Assembly: GCA_017436955.1 (NCBI GenBank) | Contig: JAFSCD010000011.1 | Coordinates: 17,770 to 81,769 of the forward strand | Length of the DNA: 64,000 bases | Direction of reading: 5' to 3' | Source of the DNA: Oscillospiraceae bacterium | GTDB taxonomy: Bacteria > Bacillota > Clostridia > Oscillospirales > Oscillospiraceae | In this document: piece after piece, positions 8,404-18,038 of the stretch | Position numbering within the stretch: the first letter of the stretch is position 1 | Layout: the number at the start of each line of letters is the position of its first letter | The notes under the pieces: model-generated | Seen by the model: the letters and a program-made list of their open reading frames with translations, nothing else | The model's database searches: none | Told to the model about the DNA's origin: nothing | Made by a program: the position numbers and the translations under genes

Positions 8404-10317
8404 TTATCCAAATGTGTTGAGTTTGGTCGCGGATTGATACAAGCCTTCTACGTAGCGTGTGATCTCCTCCGACAAATAGGCATACGCTGTGCCCTTTTCC
8501 AGGACATCCTCGCTGGGATACACGATCTCACTTTCTGCCAGGTACGCCTCCATATGCTCCCGGGCTGCGGAAATGGGCGATGCGTAGCAGATATAGTCCA
8601 TATTGGCACCGGAGATCTCCGGATCCGTCAGGAAATTGATGAAAAGCTCGGCGGCTTCCTTTTCCTTGCAGCAGGTGGGGATGCACATAGCATCCGTAAA
8701 CAGGTTGAAGCCCTGCTCCTGGGGCAGATAGAACGCCAGATCTTCATTTTCCTCCATCATCAGCATACAGTCGCCGGCGTAGTAGGGTGCGATCCAGGCT
8801 TCCTCATTTTCCATAATGGTGTAGATCTGATCCATTACGTACTGCTGCACCAGAGGCTTCTGCTCCGCCAGCTTCTGGGCGCAGGCATCCAGCTCGGTCT
8901 TGTCGGTGGTATTGATGCTGTAGCCCAGCAGATACTGGGCGATGCCGAAGGCATCCCGGGAATTGTCGATCATCAGGATCTTGCCGGCATACTTTTCGTT
9001 CCACAGCAGCTCCCAACCGGTCAGGTCGGCTTCATCCACATACTTGGTGTTGTACAGGATGCCCAGCGTACCCCAGGTATAGGGCACGGAGTATTTATTC
9101 TCCGGGTCATAGGCAGGATTCTTGAACTGCTCGTCCACATACCGGAAGTTTTCGATATTGTCGAAATTCAGCTCCAGCAGCATATTCGACTGGATCATCC
9201 GGTCGATCATATAGTCCGAAGGGATGATCACATCCACCGTAATGCCACCGTTGTTGAGCTGGGAGTACAGCGCTTCGTTGGACTCGTAGTAGGACATATT
9301 CACTTCGATGTGGGGGTACTTTTCCTCAAAGGCCTTGACGATATCCAGCGTACCGTCGCTGCCGTCGGCCATATTCATACCCCAGTTTTTCACATTCAGG
9401 GTGATTTTTTCCTGCTTGTTGCTGAAGATCAGCGCGCAGCAGCCCACCAGCAGACAAACCGCCACGGCGCCGGCGATCACACGGCGGAAGATCATCCGGC
9501 CTCTGGAAACGGAGCGCATAGTCTCCCGCTTGCGGCCGGCACGGATCTGCAGCAGATTCATCACCACCATCAGCACGAAGATCAGCAAAAACAGCAGTGT
9601 GAACATTGCGTAGACCTTGTTCTGGATGGGCTTTTTGGTGTAGGTGTAGATCTCCACCGGCAAGGTAACGAAATCGGAGCCGGTCACGAAATAGCTGATA
9701 ACAAAATCGTCCAGGCTCATGGTAAAGGTCATAATGCCGCCGGAGACGATGCCGGGCAGGATTTCATAGAGAATGACCTTGAAAAACGCCTGCACGGGGG
9801 TGCAGCCCAGATCCATGGCGGCATCCGTCAGGCTGCCATCCATCTGCTGGAGCTTGGGCATAACATTGAGGATCACATACGGCAGACCAAAGGTCACGTG
9901 GGCGATCAGCAGCGTCCAGAAATTCAGACTTTCCCGCTGACCCAGCAGCCCGGAGCCCACAAAGACAAACAGCAGGCTTAAGCTGACACCGGTAACGATA
10001 TCCGGGTTCGTCATGGGGATATTGGTCAGGCTCATAACCACCTTGCGCATCTTCGGCTTCAGGCTGTGGATGCCCACCGCCGCCACGGTGCCGAAGGCAA
10101 CGGAAATACCGGTGGACAGCAGCGCGATCAGCACGGAGTTGCCCAGCAGCCGCAGCAGATCCTCATCCCGGAACAGCTCCGCATACTGGTGCAGGGTAAA
10201 GCCCTCGAATTTGGTGATGTCCTTACCCGTATTGAAGGATGCCACGATCAGCACCACCATAGGGATATACAGGAAAATGAACATCAAAATGGTGAGGATA
10301 CGGTTTGTCTTCTTCAT
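8404..10317 (-). CDS. potCD: Fused spermidine/putrescine ABC permease (PotC) and substrate-binding protein (PotD)
   Basis: The 637-aa protein imports polyamines with PotA and PotB. Residues about 1-265 form a six-helix ABC permease with the EAA-like loop near AAMDLGCTPVQAFFKVILYEILPGI. A further hydrophobic segment (about 283-303, IAGAVAVCLLVGCCALIFS) leads into a periplasmic-binding-type domain (about 310-637) with NVKNWGMNMADGS, SDYMIDRM, VPYTWGTLGILYNTKY and CIPTCCKEKEAAELFINFL, typical of PotD. The fusion ties the binding protein to the membrane, removing the need for a lipoprotein anchor. Start overlaps potB by 4 nt. Confidence 0.93.
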   Translation of the reverse strand: MKKTNRILTILMFIFLYIPMVVLIVASFNTGKDITKFEGFTLHQYAELFRDEDLLRLLGNSVLIALLSTGISVAFGTVAAVGIHSLKPKMRKVVMSLTNIPMTNPDIVTGVSLSLLFVFVGSGLLGQRESLNFWTLLIAHVTFGLPYVILNVMPKLQQMDGSLTDAAMDLGCTPVQAFFKVILYEILPGIVSGGIMTFTMSLDDFVISYFVTGSDFVTLPVEIYTYTKKPIQNKVYAMFTLLFLLIFVLMVVMNLLQIRAGRKRETMRSVSRGRMIFRRVIAGAVAVCLLVGCCALIFSNKQEKITLNVKNWGMNMADGSDGTLDIVKAFEEKYPHIEVNMSYYESNEALYSQLNNGGITVDVIIPSDYMIDRMIQSNMLLELNFDNIENFRYVDEQFKNPAYDPENKYSVPYTWGTLGILYNTKYVDEADLTGWELLWNEKYAGKILMIDNSRDAFGIAQYLLGYSINTTDKTELDACAQKLAEQKPLVQQYVMDQIYTIMENEEAWIAPYYAGDCMLMMEENEDLAFYLPQEQGFNLFTDAMCIPTCCKEKEAAELFINFLTDPEISGANMDYICYASPISAAREHMEAYLAESEIVYPSEDVLEKGTAYAYLSEEITRYVEGLYQSATKLNTFG

Positions 10318-11135
10318 ACGATGACACCGCCTTCCTCCTCACCGCCGAAGCGGCTCATAATGCCGGTGCAGACAAATACCAGCGCCATCAGCACCAGGCT
10401 CAGCGCGGCGCCCAGATTGGGGTTGTCGCCCTGCTTGAACAGCCGCTCGATCAGGTCACCGATCAGTACGGTGTCCGTTCCGCCCAGCTTCTGGGAGATA
10501 TAGAAGGTGGAGACCGCCGGCACGAAAACCATGGTGATGCCGGAGAAAATGCCGGGCACGGACAATGGAAGGATCACCTTCACAAAGGTCTTTGCCGGGG
10601 TGCAGCCCAGATCCTCCGCGGCCTCGATGAGCCGGTGATCCAGCTTCACCAGCGTTGCGTACAGCGGCAGGATCATATAGGGCAGGTAGTTATACACCAT
10701 ACCCAGGATCACCGCGCCGGGTGTGCGGATCAGCTGCAGCTTACCGATGCCGATAGCCTGCAGAAAGCTGTTGATAATGCCGGTGTCCTGCAAAAGACCC
10801 ACCCACGCCAGTGTGCGCAGCAAAAAGCTCATACACATCGGCAGCATTACCAGCATATACAGGATCTTCTGGACGATGGGACCCCGATGGGCGATATAAT
10901 ACGCCACGGGATAGCCCAGGATCAGGCAGATCAGCGCAGATGCCAGGCTGTACAGCACAGACTGTCCCAGCACCGGCAGATATTTGCCCAATTCCCAGAT
11001 ATTGCTCAAGGTAAACCCACCGGTTTCCGGATCCGTCAGCGCGTAGTAGCCTACCACGCCCAGAGGAATCAGCGTAAACACCAGCATCCACAGGATGTAG
11101 GGAGTACTGAGCAGTACAGACTTATTCTTCCTCAT
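10314..11135 (-). CDS. potB: Spermidine/putrescine ABC transporter permease PotB
   Basis: The 273-aa integral membrane permease has about six helices and the EAA-loop sequence [25 protein letters not shown], where it docks on PotA. The start is set at ATG 11135 ([10 protein letters not shown]), which is 9 nt from GGAGG; the ATG at 11144 directly abuts that site and would be translated poorly. It begins inside the 3' end of potA and its stop overlaps the potCD start by 4 nt, implying translational coupling of all three. Confidence 0.93.
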   Translation of the reverse strand: MRKNKSVLLSTPYILWMLVFTLIPLGVVGYYALTDPETGGFTLSNIWELGKYLPVLGQSVLYSLASALICLILGYPVAYYIAHRGPIVQKILYMLVMLPMCMSFLLRTLAWVGLLQDTGIINSFLQAIGIGKLQLIRTPGAVILGMVYNYLPYMILPLYATLVKLDHRLIEAAEDLGCTPAKTFVKVILPLSVPGIFSGITMVFVPAVSTFYISQKLGGTDTVLIGDLIERLFKQGDNPNLGAALSLVLMALVFVCTGIMSRFGGEEEGGVIV

Positions 11136-12243
11136 CTTCGGCATCCTCCGTCAGCTCGTCATACTCGGCTGAGTAGGAGCTGTAATCGCCAAACATACCG
11201 GAATACTCACTTTTATGCATAATGTGGATATCTTCCGGGTTCAAACGAATGCCGATGGTAGAGCCTTCGCCGTGGAAATCCGTAGTCTGGATCAGCCACT
11301 TGAAGCCCTTGAATTCGACGATGATATCGTAGTTAAGTCCCTTGAAGGTCACGCTGGTAACAACGCCCACCAGATGTCCCTCTTCCGGGGCAACGATGTC
11401 GATGTCCTCCGGCCGGATCACCACGTCCACGCTCTCGTTGGGGGCGAAGCCCTTGTCAACGCACTGGAAGGTACGGCCAAAGAAGCGGACCTTATAGTCA
11501 GACAGCATAACGCCGTCCAGAATGTTACTCTCGCCGATGAAATCCGCCACAAAGGCATTCTTCGGCTCATTATATATATCCTCGGGCCTGCCGATCTGCT
11601 GGATGCGACCCTTGTCCATAACCACCACGGTATCCGACATGGAAAGCGCTTCTTCCTGGTCGTGGGTGACATAGACGAAGGTAATGCCCATCGCCTGCTG
11701 GATCCGCTTCAGCTCGATCTGCATATCCTTGCGCAGGCGCAGATCCAGTGCGCCCAGAGGCTCGTCCAGAAGCAAGACCTTCGGCTCATTGACCAGAGCT
11801 CTTGCGATCGCGACGCGCTGCTGCTGACCGCCGGAAAGCGAATTGATATGGCGATGACCGTAGCCACGCAGGCTGACGACCTCCAGCATCCGGTTGACCC
11901 GCTCGTTTACCTCTTCCTTGGGCAGCTTGGCAACACGCAGACCGAATGCGATATTATCAAACACATTCAGGTGCGGAAACAGTGCGTACCGCTGGAAGAC
12001 CGTATTGATCTGCCGCTTATAGGGCGGCACATCGTTGATGGTCTGTCCGTCAAAGATGACCGTGCCGGAGGTGGGATTTAGGAAGCCTCCGATAATACGA
12101 AGCGTTGTGGTCTTACCGCAGCCGGAGGGGCCCAGTAAGGTTAAAAATTCATGGTCATTGATATAGAGATTAATACTGTCGAGTATACGCTCCCCGTCGA
12201 ACTCCATGGTAAGATCCTGGAGCCTGATGAGTTCCTTGGACAT
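11122..12243 (-). CDS. potA: Spermidine/putrescine ABC transporter ATP-binding protein PotA
   Basis: The 373-aa ATPase shows Walker [10 protein letters not shown], the signature [15 protein letters not shown], Walker [13 protein letters not shown] and the H-loop VTHDQEE, followed by a C-terminal TOBE/OB regulatory domain. ATG 12243 is chosen because GGGGGAGG lies 4 nt upstream; the longer reading to 12288 has no such site. First gene of potA-potB-potCD. Confidence 0.95.
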   Translation of the reverse strand: MSKELIRLQDLTMEFDGERILDSINLYINDHEFLTLLGPSGCGKTTTLRIIGGFLNPTSGTVIFDGQTINDVPPYKRQINTVFQRYALFPHLNVFDNIAFGLRVAKLPKEEVNERVNRMLEVVSLRGYGHRHINSLSGGQQQRVAIARALVNEPKVLLLDEPLGALDLRLRKDMQIELKRIQQAMGITFVYVTHDQEEALSMSDTVVVMDKGRIQQIGRPEDIYNEPKNAFVADFIGESNILDGVMLSDYKVRFFGRTFQCVDKGFAPNESVDVVIRPEDIDIVAPEEGHLVGVVTSVTFKGLNYDIIVEFKGFKWLIQTTDFHGEGSTIGIRLNPEDIHIMHKSEYSGMFGDYSSYSAEYDELTEDAEDEEE

Positions 12244-12293
12244 TATCCTCCCCCGTTTCTTTAGGTTATTTTCGCTATAATACGACAATTATA

Positions 12294-12321
12294 AATATAC
12301 TGAAATTTTCCCGGTTGTCAA
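12294..12321 (-). promoter_or_regulatory. Probable promoter of the pot operon
   Basis: On the minus strand a perfect TTGACA (12316-12321) is followed after 16 nt by TATATT (12294-12299), about 50 nt upstream of potA. Confidence 0.7.
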
Positions 12322-12381
12322 TTGCTTTTATCCCCCGAGGGGCAGAATATTTTCCGCTTGCGGAAATTTTTCCATTGTTTG

Positions 12382-12410
12382 GTTTAGAAACCAGAAAATC
12401 GGCAATAATG
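12382..12410 (+). promoter_or_regulatory. Sigma-F/sigma-G-like promoter of the M23 gene
   Basis: GGCAATAATG at 12401-12410 fits the forespore sigma-F -10 consensus GGNRANAMTR at every position, and GTTTA at 12382-12386 is one mismatch from the -35 GYATA, 14 nt upstream. It lies 20 nt before the ATG. No good sigma-A promoter is seen here. This supports forespore expression of the downstream gene. Confidence 0.5.
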
Positions 12411-12429
12411 AGCTTCGGAGGTGCTTACT

Positions 12430-13071
12430 ATGAAAAGCAGAAAAAACACAGGCAAATTTGCCGGTAAGGGCTACTACATAGCCCTGATCCTGTGCGCTGT
12501 CGCCATCGGGATCTCCGGCTATATGTACTACCGAAACGCAAACGCGCAAACGCAAGACCCTTCTACCGACGTGGGTGTCATTGAACCGGGCGGCGACGAT
12601 ATTGCCGCCATCGCCACCCAGCCTGACGGTCAGCTTCCCACCCAATCCACCGAAACGCCTATCAAGACCGGCTGGCCCGTTTCCGGGCAGACCATCTCCG
12701 GCTATTCCATGGATGCGTTGAGCTACAATGAGACCACCCGGGATTGGCGTGTCCACAACGGCATTGATATTGCCGCGGATGCCGGTACGCCGGTCTATGC
12801 CGCCGCAGACGGTGAGGTGTATTCCGTCTTTGAGGACGACACCATGGGTATGACCGTTGTGATCCGTCACCAGGGTGGCTACGTGACCACCTATTCCAGC
12901 TTAAGCAGCGACCTGTCCGTACAGACCGGCAGCAGTGTAAAGCTGGGTCAGACCATCGGTACCGTGGGGAATACCGCCCTGCTGGAAAACGCGCTGGGTG
13001 ACCACCTGCACTTTAGTGTATCGTGCAACGATGAGATCATTAACCCTGCCGATTTTCTGGCGCTGAACTGA
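12430..13071 (+). CDS. spoIIQ: Membrane-anchored M23 (LytM) endopeptidase, SpoIIQ-like
   Basis: The 213-aa protein has one N-terminal membrane helix (about residues 17-34), a linker rich in Thr/Gln/Asp and a C-terminal LytM domain. The zinc ligands are intact: H109 and D113 (HNGID), and H192/H194 (HLHF), so it can be an active peptidoglycan endopeptidase, as in clostridial SpoIIQ and unlike the degenerate Bacillus subtilis protein. Start ATG 12430 follows GGAGG by 7 nt. Size, topology, the single-gene setting and the sigma-F-like promoter all suggest the forespore half of the SpoIIQ-SpoIIIAH engulfment channel, but a general cell-wall M23 enzyme is possible. Confidence 0.75.
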   Translation: MKSRKNTGKFAGKGYYIALILCAVAIGISGYMYYRNANAQTQDPSTDVGVIEPGGDDIAAIATQPDGQLPTQSTETPIKTGWPVSGQTISGYSMDALSYNETTRDWRVHNGIDIAADAGTPVYAAADGEVYSVFEDDTMGMTVVIRHQGGYVTTYSSLSSDLSVQTGSSVKLGQTIGTVGNTALLENALGDHLHFSVSCNDEIINPADFLALN

Positions 13072-13105
13072 TTGAAGTTTCTTCCTTTTTCTTTCCTCTT
13101 TGTTG

Positions 13106-13137
13106 GAGCCGCTGCAACCGCAGCGGCTCATCTTTTT
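13106..13137 (+). terminator. Intrinsic terminator of the M23 gene
   Basis: A 10-bp GC-rich stem (GAGCCGCTGC 13106-13115, complement 13120-13129), 4-nt loop, then ATCTTTTT. Confidence 0.85.
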
Positions 13138-13174
13138 GCATTTGCCTCTGCCCCCTCGTCAGAGGGAGGCGAGC

Positions 13175-13203
13175 AAAAAGCCTGCCGCCTTTCTGCGGCA
13201 GGC
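13175..13203 (-). terminator. Intrinsic terminator of aspS
   Basis: A 9-bp stem (GCCTGCCGC 13180-13188, complement 13195-13203) with 6-nt loop is followed on the minus strand by a run of five T (plus-strand A-run 13175-13179). Confidence 0.85.
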
Positions 13204-13211
13204 CTTATTTT

Positions 13212-14981
13212 TTATTCCTCCACCAGTGCGATATGCACGGTGTCCAGCTGATGCTTCTCCACGGTGGTAGGTGCGCCCATCATCAGATCCTGGGCGTTCT
13301 TGTTCATGGGGAAGGTGATGACCTCACGGATGGATTCCTCACCGGTCAGCAGCATGATCAGGCGGTCAACGCCGGGAGCTGCGCCTGCGTGGGGAGGTGC
13401 GCCGTAGGTGAAGGCGTTGTACATCGCCGGGAACTTTGCCTTCACATCCTCTTCGCCCAGACCCACCATCTGGAAGGCCTTGACCATGATCTCGGGATCG
13501 TGGTTACGGACAGCGCCGGACGCGGACTCATAGCCGTTAACGACCAGGTCATACTGGTTGGCGTTGATGGCCAGCAGCTTCTCGATATCGCCCTCGGCTT
13601 CCAGCAGGGTCTGCATACCGCCCTGGGGCATGGAGAAGGGATTGTGGCAGAATTCCAGCTGACCGGACTCCTCGCCCATCTCGTACATGGGGAAGTCAAC
13701 GATCCAGCAGATGGCATACTGCTCTTCATCAAAGTGACCGGGCACGCGCTTGCCCAGCAGGGTGCGGATGACACCGGCGGTCTTCTGGGCAGCCTCCTTC
13801 TTGCCGGCAGCCATACATACGAAGGAGCCGGGCTTCAGGTTCAGCTTGGCGGTCAGCACGTCCTTGTATTCCGTCAGGAACTTGGAGACGCCACCGGTCA
13901 GCTCGCCGTTTTCGTCCACCTTAATCCAGCAGGCCTTATTGCCGGTCTGTACCTCAACATCGACGAGCAGCTTGTCGATCCACTTTCTTGCCTGGGTGAA
14001 ATCATCCACCACGACCGCCTTAACGGTCGCGCCCTCAAAGGGACCGAAGCCGCAGCCCTGAACCTCTGCGGAAATATCCTGAACCTCCAGGTCGATACGC
14101 AGGTCGGGCTTATCGGAGCCATAGCGCTCCATAGCGTCGTTAAAGGAAATGTGACGGAAGGGTGCTTCGGAAACACGCTCGTACTTGCCGTACTTTTTGA
14201 ATACGGGCACCAGCACGTCTTCCAGTGTGCTCAGGACATCTTCCTGGGTAGCGAATGCCATTTCCATATCCAGCTGATAGAATTCACCGGGGGTACGGTC
14301 AGCACGGGCATCCTCATCACGGAAGCAGGGTGCGATCTGGAAATACTTGTCGAAGCCGGAGGTCATCAGCAGCTGCTTGAACTGCTGGGGAGCCTGGGGC
14401 AGCGCATAGAACTTACCGGGGTGATTTCTGGCAGGTACCAGATAGTCACGGGCGCCCTCGGGGCTGGATGCGGTCAGGATAGGCGTGGTGATCTCCAAAA
14501 AGCCCTTTTCGGTCATCAGCCGGCGCAGCTCGGCAACCACCTGGCAGCGCAGGATGATATTGGACTTGACAGCAGGATTGCGCAGATCCAGGAAGCGGTA
14601 CTTCAGACGCACGTTTTCATCGGCGTCTCTGGACTTGTTGATCTCAAAGGGCAGCTGATTGTGGCGGCACTTGCCGAGAACGGTAATGGCTTCGGGCGTG
14701 ACCTCGATCTCGCCGGTGGGCAGCTTGGCGTTCTTGCTCTCACGCTCACGGACAGTACCGGTGACGGAGATGGTGGACTCCTTGTTGATGCCCTTGATGG
14801 TCTGCATCATTTCCTCGGTCTCGATCACCACCTGGGTGGTGCCGTAGAAATCACGCAGGATCAAAAACGCAAAATTGGAGCCGACCTCGCGGACATTTTC
14901 CAGCCAGCCGACAATGGTTACCTTCTTACCGGCGTCTGCAAGGCGCAGCTCGCCGCAGTTATGTGTTCTGGATTGGATCAT
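13212..14981 (-). CDS. aspS: Aspartyl-tRNA synthetase
   Basis: The 589-aa class II synthetase charges tRNA-Asp with aspartate. It has the bacterial-type size and order: N-terminal OB-fold anticodon domain (VTIVGWLENVREVGSNFAFLILRDFYG), motif 1 and motif 2 region (FLEITTPILTASSPEGARDYLVPAR; FRDEDARADRTPGEFYQLDMEM), the large GAD insertion in the middle, and motif 3 (GAPPHAGAAPGVDRLIMLL). Whether it is discriminating or also makes Asp-tRNA-Asn cannot be read from the sequence alone. Single gene with its own promoter and terminator. Confidence 0.97.
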   Translation of the reverse strand: MIQSRTHNCGELRLADAGKKVTIVGWLENVREVGSNFAFLILRDFYGTTQVVIETEEMMQTIKGINKESTISVTGTVRERESKNAKLPTGEIEVTPEAITVLGKCRHNQLPFEINKSRDADENVRLKYRFLDLRNPAVKSNIILRCQVVAELRRLMTEKGFLEITTPILTASSPEGARDYLVPARNHPGKFYALPQAPQQFKQLLMTSGFDKYFQIAPCFRDEDARADRTPGEFYQLDMEMAFATQEDVLSTLEDVLVPVFKKYGKYERVSEAPFRHISFNDAMERYGSDKPDLRIDLEVQDISAEVQGCGFGPFEGATVKAVVVDDFTQARKWIDKLLVDVEVQTGNKACWIKVDENGELTGGVSKFLTEYKDVLTAKLNLKPGSFVCMAAGKKEAAQKTAGVIRTLLGKRVPGHFDEEQYAICWIVDFPMYEMGEESGQLEFCHNPFSMPQGGMQTLLEAEGDIEKLLAINANQYDLVVNGYESASGAVRNHDPEIMVKAFQMVGLGEEDVKAKFPAMYNAFTYGAPPHAGAAPGVDRLIMLLTGEESIREVITFPMNKNAQDLMMGAPTTVEKHQLDTVHIALVEE

Positions 14982-15017
14982 AAATGAATCCCCTCTTATC
15001 TATAATTTCGCTTCCAT

Positions 15018-15046
15018 ATTATTTCACAAATGTGGCAAAAAGTCAA
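15018..15046 (-). promoter_or_regulatory. Probable promoter of aspS
   Basis: On the minus strand TTGACT (15041-15046), 17 nt, AATAAT (15018-15023), about 37 nt upstream of the aspS ATG. The rest of the 359-nt aspS-trmL gap is AT-rich and holds no gene that I can support. Confidence 0.6.
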
Positions 15047-15272
15047 TCTTTTGCCGCCCGTTTTTCTTCCGCGGCGGCAATCCCGGTCGCTTTCTTTGCA
15101 GGTTTCATAATTTCCCCTGTTCTTCCGTGGACACTTGTCCGCCATTCCCGAACATTCTTTCCTTGAAATCACGGAAATATAAAAATTTTCATACATTTCT
15201 TACAATTATATATCGCAAAAACCCATTTTTCTGTATTTTGCAAAAAAAGTTTGAAAAAATGCAATTTTTAGA

Positions 15273-15301
15273 TTGATTTTGTGAAAACTTTGGAATACAA
15301 T
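15273..15301 (+). promoter_or_regulatory. Probable promoter of the trmL-pgk-tpiA run
   Basis: TTGATT (15273-15278), 17 nt, TACAAT (15296-15301), 40 nt before the trmL ATG. Confidence 0.65.
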
Positions 15302-15340
15302 AGGAACGCAACCCACACGACCCCCATTTGAGGTGAAAGA

Positions 15341-15823
15341 ATGCTGAACATCGTACTGGTAGAACCGGAGATCCCGCAAAACTGCGGCAACATCGCACGC
15401 ACCTGCGCTGCCACCGGCTGCCGGCTGCATTTGATCCGCCCTCTTGGCTTCGACATTTCGGAAAAAGCTGTTCGCCGTGCCGGTTTGGATTACTGGAATA
15501 TGGTAGAGGTTTTCGATTACGAAAGCCTGGACGATTTTTTCGCGAAGAACGATGTAAGGAAAATGTGGTGCTTAAGCACGAAAGCGCCCAGAGGCTATAC
15601 CGAAGCCGCTTTCTCCGATGGCTGCTACCTATTCTTTGGCAAAGAGACCAAAGGTCTCCCGGAGGACTTTCTTTCTGCTCATTATGACGAATGTGTCCGC
15701 ATCCCTATGCGCGCTGACGCCCGGAGCCTGAATTTAAGCAACGCTGTGGCCATTACGGTGTTCGAAGCACTGCGGCAGCTGGATTTTCCCGGGCTGCAGG
15801 ATTATGGAAAAATGCGGGATTGA
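15341..15823 (+). CDS. trmL: tRNA (cytidine/uridine-34 2'-O)-methyltransferase
   Basis: The 160-aa SPOUT-fold enzyme methylates the wobble ribose of certain tRNA-Leu using S-adenosylmethionine. The start MLNIVLVEPEIPQNCGNIARTCAATGC is diagnostic for the TrmL/YibK family, and the knotted cofactor site includes LFFGKETKGLPEDFL and IPMRADARSLNLSNAVAITVFEALRQ. AGGTGAAAG precedes the ATG. Followed after 24 nt by pgk. Confidence 0.95.
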   Translation: MLNIVLVEPEIPQNCGNIARTCAATGCRLHLIRPLGFDISEKAVRRAGLDYWNMVEVFDYESLDDFFAKNDVRKMWCLSTKAPRGYTEAAFSDGCYLFFGKETKGLPEDFLSAHYDECVRIPMRADARSLNLSNAVAITVFEALRQLDFPGLQDYGKMRD

Positions 15824-15847
15824 TCCCGATAATTTGGAGGAATTAGT

Positions 15848-17047
15848 ATGAACTACAACAAGAAATCTATCGAAGATATTGAAGTAACCGGCAAGCGCGT
15901 TCTGTGCCGCTGCGACTTCAATGTGCCCACCAAGGACGGCAAGATCACTTCTGACAAGCGTATCGTTGCCGCTATGCCTACCATCCGCTATCTGGTTGAG
16001 CATGGTGCCAAGGTCATCCTGTGCTCCCACATGGGCAAGCCCAAGGGCGAATGGAAGCCCGAGCTGAGCCTGAAGGTCGTTGCCGAGCGCATTTCCGAGC
16101 TGCTGGGCAAGGAAGTCATTATGGCTGCTGACGTTGCCGGCGAGGACTCCAAGGCAAAGGCTGCCGCTCTGCGCAACGGCGACGTAATGCTCATCGAGAA
16201 CACCCGCTACATCAAGGGTGAGACCAAGAACGATCCCGAGCTGAGCAAGGCGCTGGCTGACTTAGCTGACATCTTCGTAAACGATGCTTTCGGTACCGCA
16301 CACCGCGCCCACTCCTCTACTGCCGGTGTCGCTGACTATCTGCCTGCTGTTTCCGGCTACCTGGTACAGAAGGAAGTTTCCATTATGGGTAAGGCTCTGG
16401 CTAACCCCGAGCGGCCCTTCGTCGCCATTCTGGGCGGTGCCAAGGTCTCTGACAAGCTGAATGTTATCAACAATCTGCTGGAGAAGGTGGACACCCTGAT
16501 CATCGGCGGCGGTATGGCTTACACCTTCCTGGCTGCCAAGGGCTACGGCGTAGGCAACAGCCTGCTGGACAGCGAGAAGATCGAGTACTGCAAGGAAATG
16601 ATGGCAAAGGCAGAGGCCAAGGGCGTTAAGCTGCTGCTGCCCATCGACACCGTCGTTGCTGACGGCTTCCCCTCCCCCATTGATGCCGAGATCGCCGTTG
16701 AGACCGTTCCCGCAGATGCAATTCCCGCTGACAAGGAAGGTCTGGATATCGGCGAGGCTTCCCGCGCTCTGTTCGCAGAGGCTGTGAAGAACGCCAAGAC
16801 CGTTGTCTGGAACGGCCCCATGGGCGTATTTGAGAACCCCACTCTGGCAAAGGGCACCATCGCGGTTGCCCAGGCTCTGGCTGATTCCGATGCCATCACC
16901 ATCGTTGGTGGCGGCGACAGCGCTGCTGCCTGCGAGCAGCTGGGCTTCGCAAACGAGATCACCCACATCTCCACCGGCGGCGGCGCTTCCCTGGAGTTCC
17001 TGGAAGGTCTGGAGCTTCCCGGTATTGCCTGCCTGCAGGACAAGTAA
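15848..17047 (+). CDS. pgk: Phosphoglycerate kinase
   Basis: The 399-aa glycolytic enzyme converts 1,3-bisphosphoglycerate and ADP to 3-phosphoglycerate and ATP. Substrate and nucleotide motifs are clear: [71 protein letters not shown] and [22 protein letters not shown] lies 7 nt upstream. Its codon use is highly biased towards a few codons, as expected for a strongly expressed gene. tpiA follows after an intergenic inverted repeat. Confidence 0.98.
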   Translation: MNYNKKSIEDIEVTGKRVLCRCDFNVPTKDGKITSDKRIVAAMPTIRYLVEHGAKVILCSHMGKPKGEWKPELSLKVVAERISELLGKEVIMAADVAGEDSKAKAAALRNGDVMLIENTRYIKGETKNDPELSKALADLADIFVNDAFGTAHRAHSSTAGVADYLPAVSGYLVQKEVSIMGKALANPERPFVAILGGAKVSDKLNVINNLLEKVDTLIIGGGMAYTFLAAKGYGVGNSLLDSEKIEYCKEMMAKAEAKGVKLLLPIDTVVADGFPSPIDAEIAVETVPADAIPADKEGLDIGEASRALFAEAVKNAKTVVWNGPMGVFENPTLAKGTIAVAQALADSDAITIVGGGDSAAACEQLGFANEITHISTGGGASLEFLEGLELPGIACLQDK

Positions 17048-17060
17048 TTAAAAAGTATTT

Positions 17061-17093
17061 ATGTAGGGCGGGGGCTTGCTCCCGCCGCTACAT
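17061..17093. repeat. Long intergenic inverted repeat between pgk and tpiA
   Basis: ATGTAG at 17061 pairs with CTACAT at the end (17088-17093), and GCGGG/CCCGC form the inner stem around GGCTTGCT, giving an almost perfect hairpin of about 33 nt. Related half-sites (CGGCGGCAAAATACCGCCCTAC) follow at about 17109-17132. It looks like a small REP-type intergenic repeat rather than a terminator, as no T-run follows. Confidence 0.65.
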
Positions 17094-17189
17094 ACCCTTT
17101 CCCCGAGCAACGGCGGCAAAATACCGCCCTACTATTAAATTTGTAAACACACATCGGGATCTCGATGTAAACATATAAGGAGAATGAAA

Positions 17190-17966
17190 ATGAACAGAAA
17201 GTACCGCAAGACCGTCATCGCCGGCAACTGGAAGATGAACAAGACCCCCTCCGAGACCAAGGAGTTTATGGCACAGCTCAAGACCATTATGCCCAAGGGC
17301 CGCTGGTGCGACATCGCACTGTGCGTTCCTGCCGTTTGCATCCCTGCCGCTGTCCGCGCTATGCGTGAGACCCGTGTAGGCATCGGCGCAGAAAACTGCA
17401 ACGCCAACGCTTCCGGCGCTTACACCGGCGAGATCGCTACCAATATGCTGGTTGACGCCGGCTGCAAGTATGTCATCATCGGTCACTCCGAGCGCCGTGC
17501 TATGGGCGAGACCGACGCTGACGTCAACGCAAAGGTCCTGGCCGCTCTGGAAGCCGGTCTGACCCCCATTATGTGCTGCGGCGAGAGCCTGGAGCAGCGC
17601 GAGGCAGGCATCACCGACGAGTGGATCGCTATGCAGATCAAGCTGGGTCTGCAGGGTGTCGCCGAGGACAAGATCCGCAAGGTCATTATCGCCTACGAGC
17701 CCATCTGGGCAATCGGCACCGGCCGTACCGCCACCCCCGAGCAGGCTGAAGAAGTCTGCGAGAACATCCGCACCGTTGTTCGCAAGCTGTACTCCTCCAA
17801 GCACGCCCGTGCGATCTCCATTCTGTACGGCGGCTCTATGAACGAGAAGAACGCTTTCGAGCTGCTGGCACAGCCCGACATCGACGGCGGTCTGATCGGT
17901 GGCGCTTCCCTGGTTCCCGAAAAGTTCGTGAAGATCATCGAAGCTGCAAACCAGCCCACTGTCTAA
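17190..17966 (+). CDS. tpiA: Triosephosphate isomerase
   Basis: The 258-aa TIM-barrel enzyme interconverts dihydroxyacetone phosphate and glyceraldehyde 3-phosphate. It shows AGNWKMNKT (active-site Asn and Lys), IIGHSERR (catalytic His), IAYEPIWAIGTGRTATPEQAEEV (catalytic Glu and flexible loop) and ILYGGSMNEKN. ATG 17190 is chosen, 7 nt after AAGGAG; the ATG at 17184 is only 1 nt away from it. Strong codon bias, like pgk. Confidence 0.97.
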   Translation: MNRKYRKTVIAGNWKMNKTPSETKEFMAQLKTIMPKGRWCDIALCVPAVCIPAAVRAMRETRVGIGAENCNANASGAYTGEIATNMLVDAGCKYVIIGHSERRAMGETDADVNAKVLAALEAGLTPIMCCGESLEQREAGITDEWIAMQIKLGLQGVAEDKIRKVIIAYEPIWAIGTGRTATPEQAEEVCENIRTVVRKLYSSKHARAISILYGGSMNEKNAFELLAQPDIDGGLIGGASLVPEKFVKIIEAANQPTV

Positions 17967-18038
17967 ATTCAAAACCAGAGGGGCAGCTGCGCAGGCAGCT
18001 GCCCTTTTCCAAATCATCTTTCCCATGGAGGTGATGGT

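Noticed and set aside
12345-12366. TTTCCGC/GCGGAAA hairpin with T-run as a terminator
   Set aside because: It stands upstream of the M23 gene and behind no plus-strand gene; it is probably incidental or part of the promoter region.
12328-12870. Minus-strand open frame opposite the M23 gene
   Set aside because: The plus strand encodes a complete LytM domain with promoter and ribosome site; the minus product is not recognisable.
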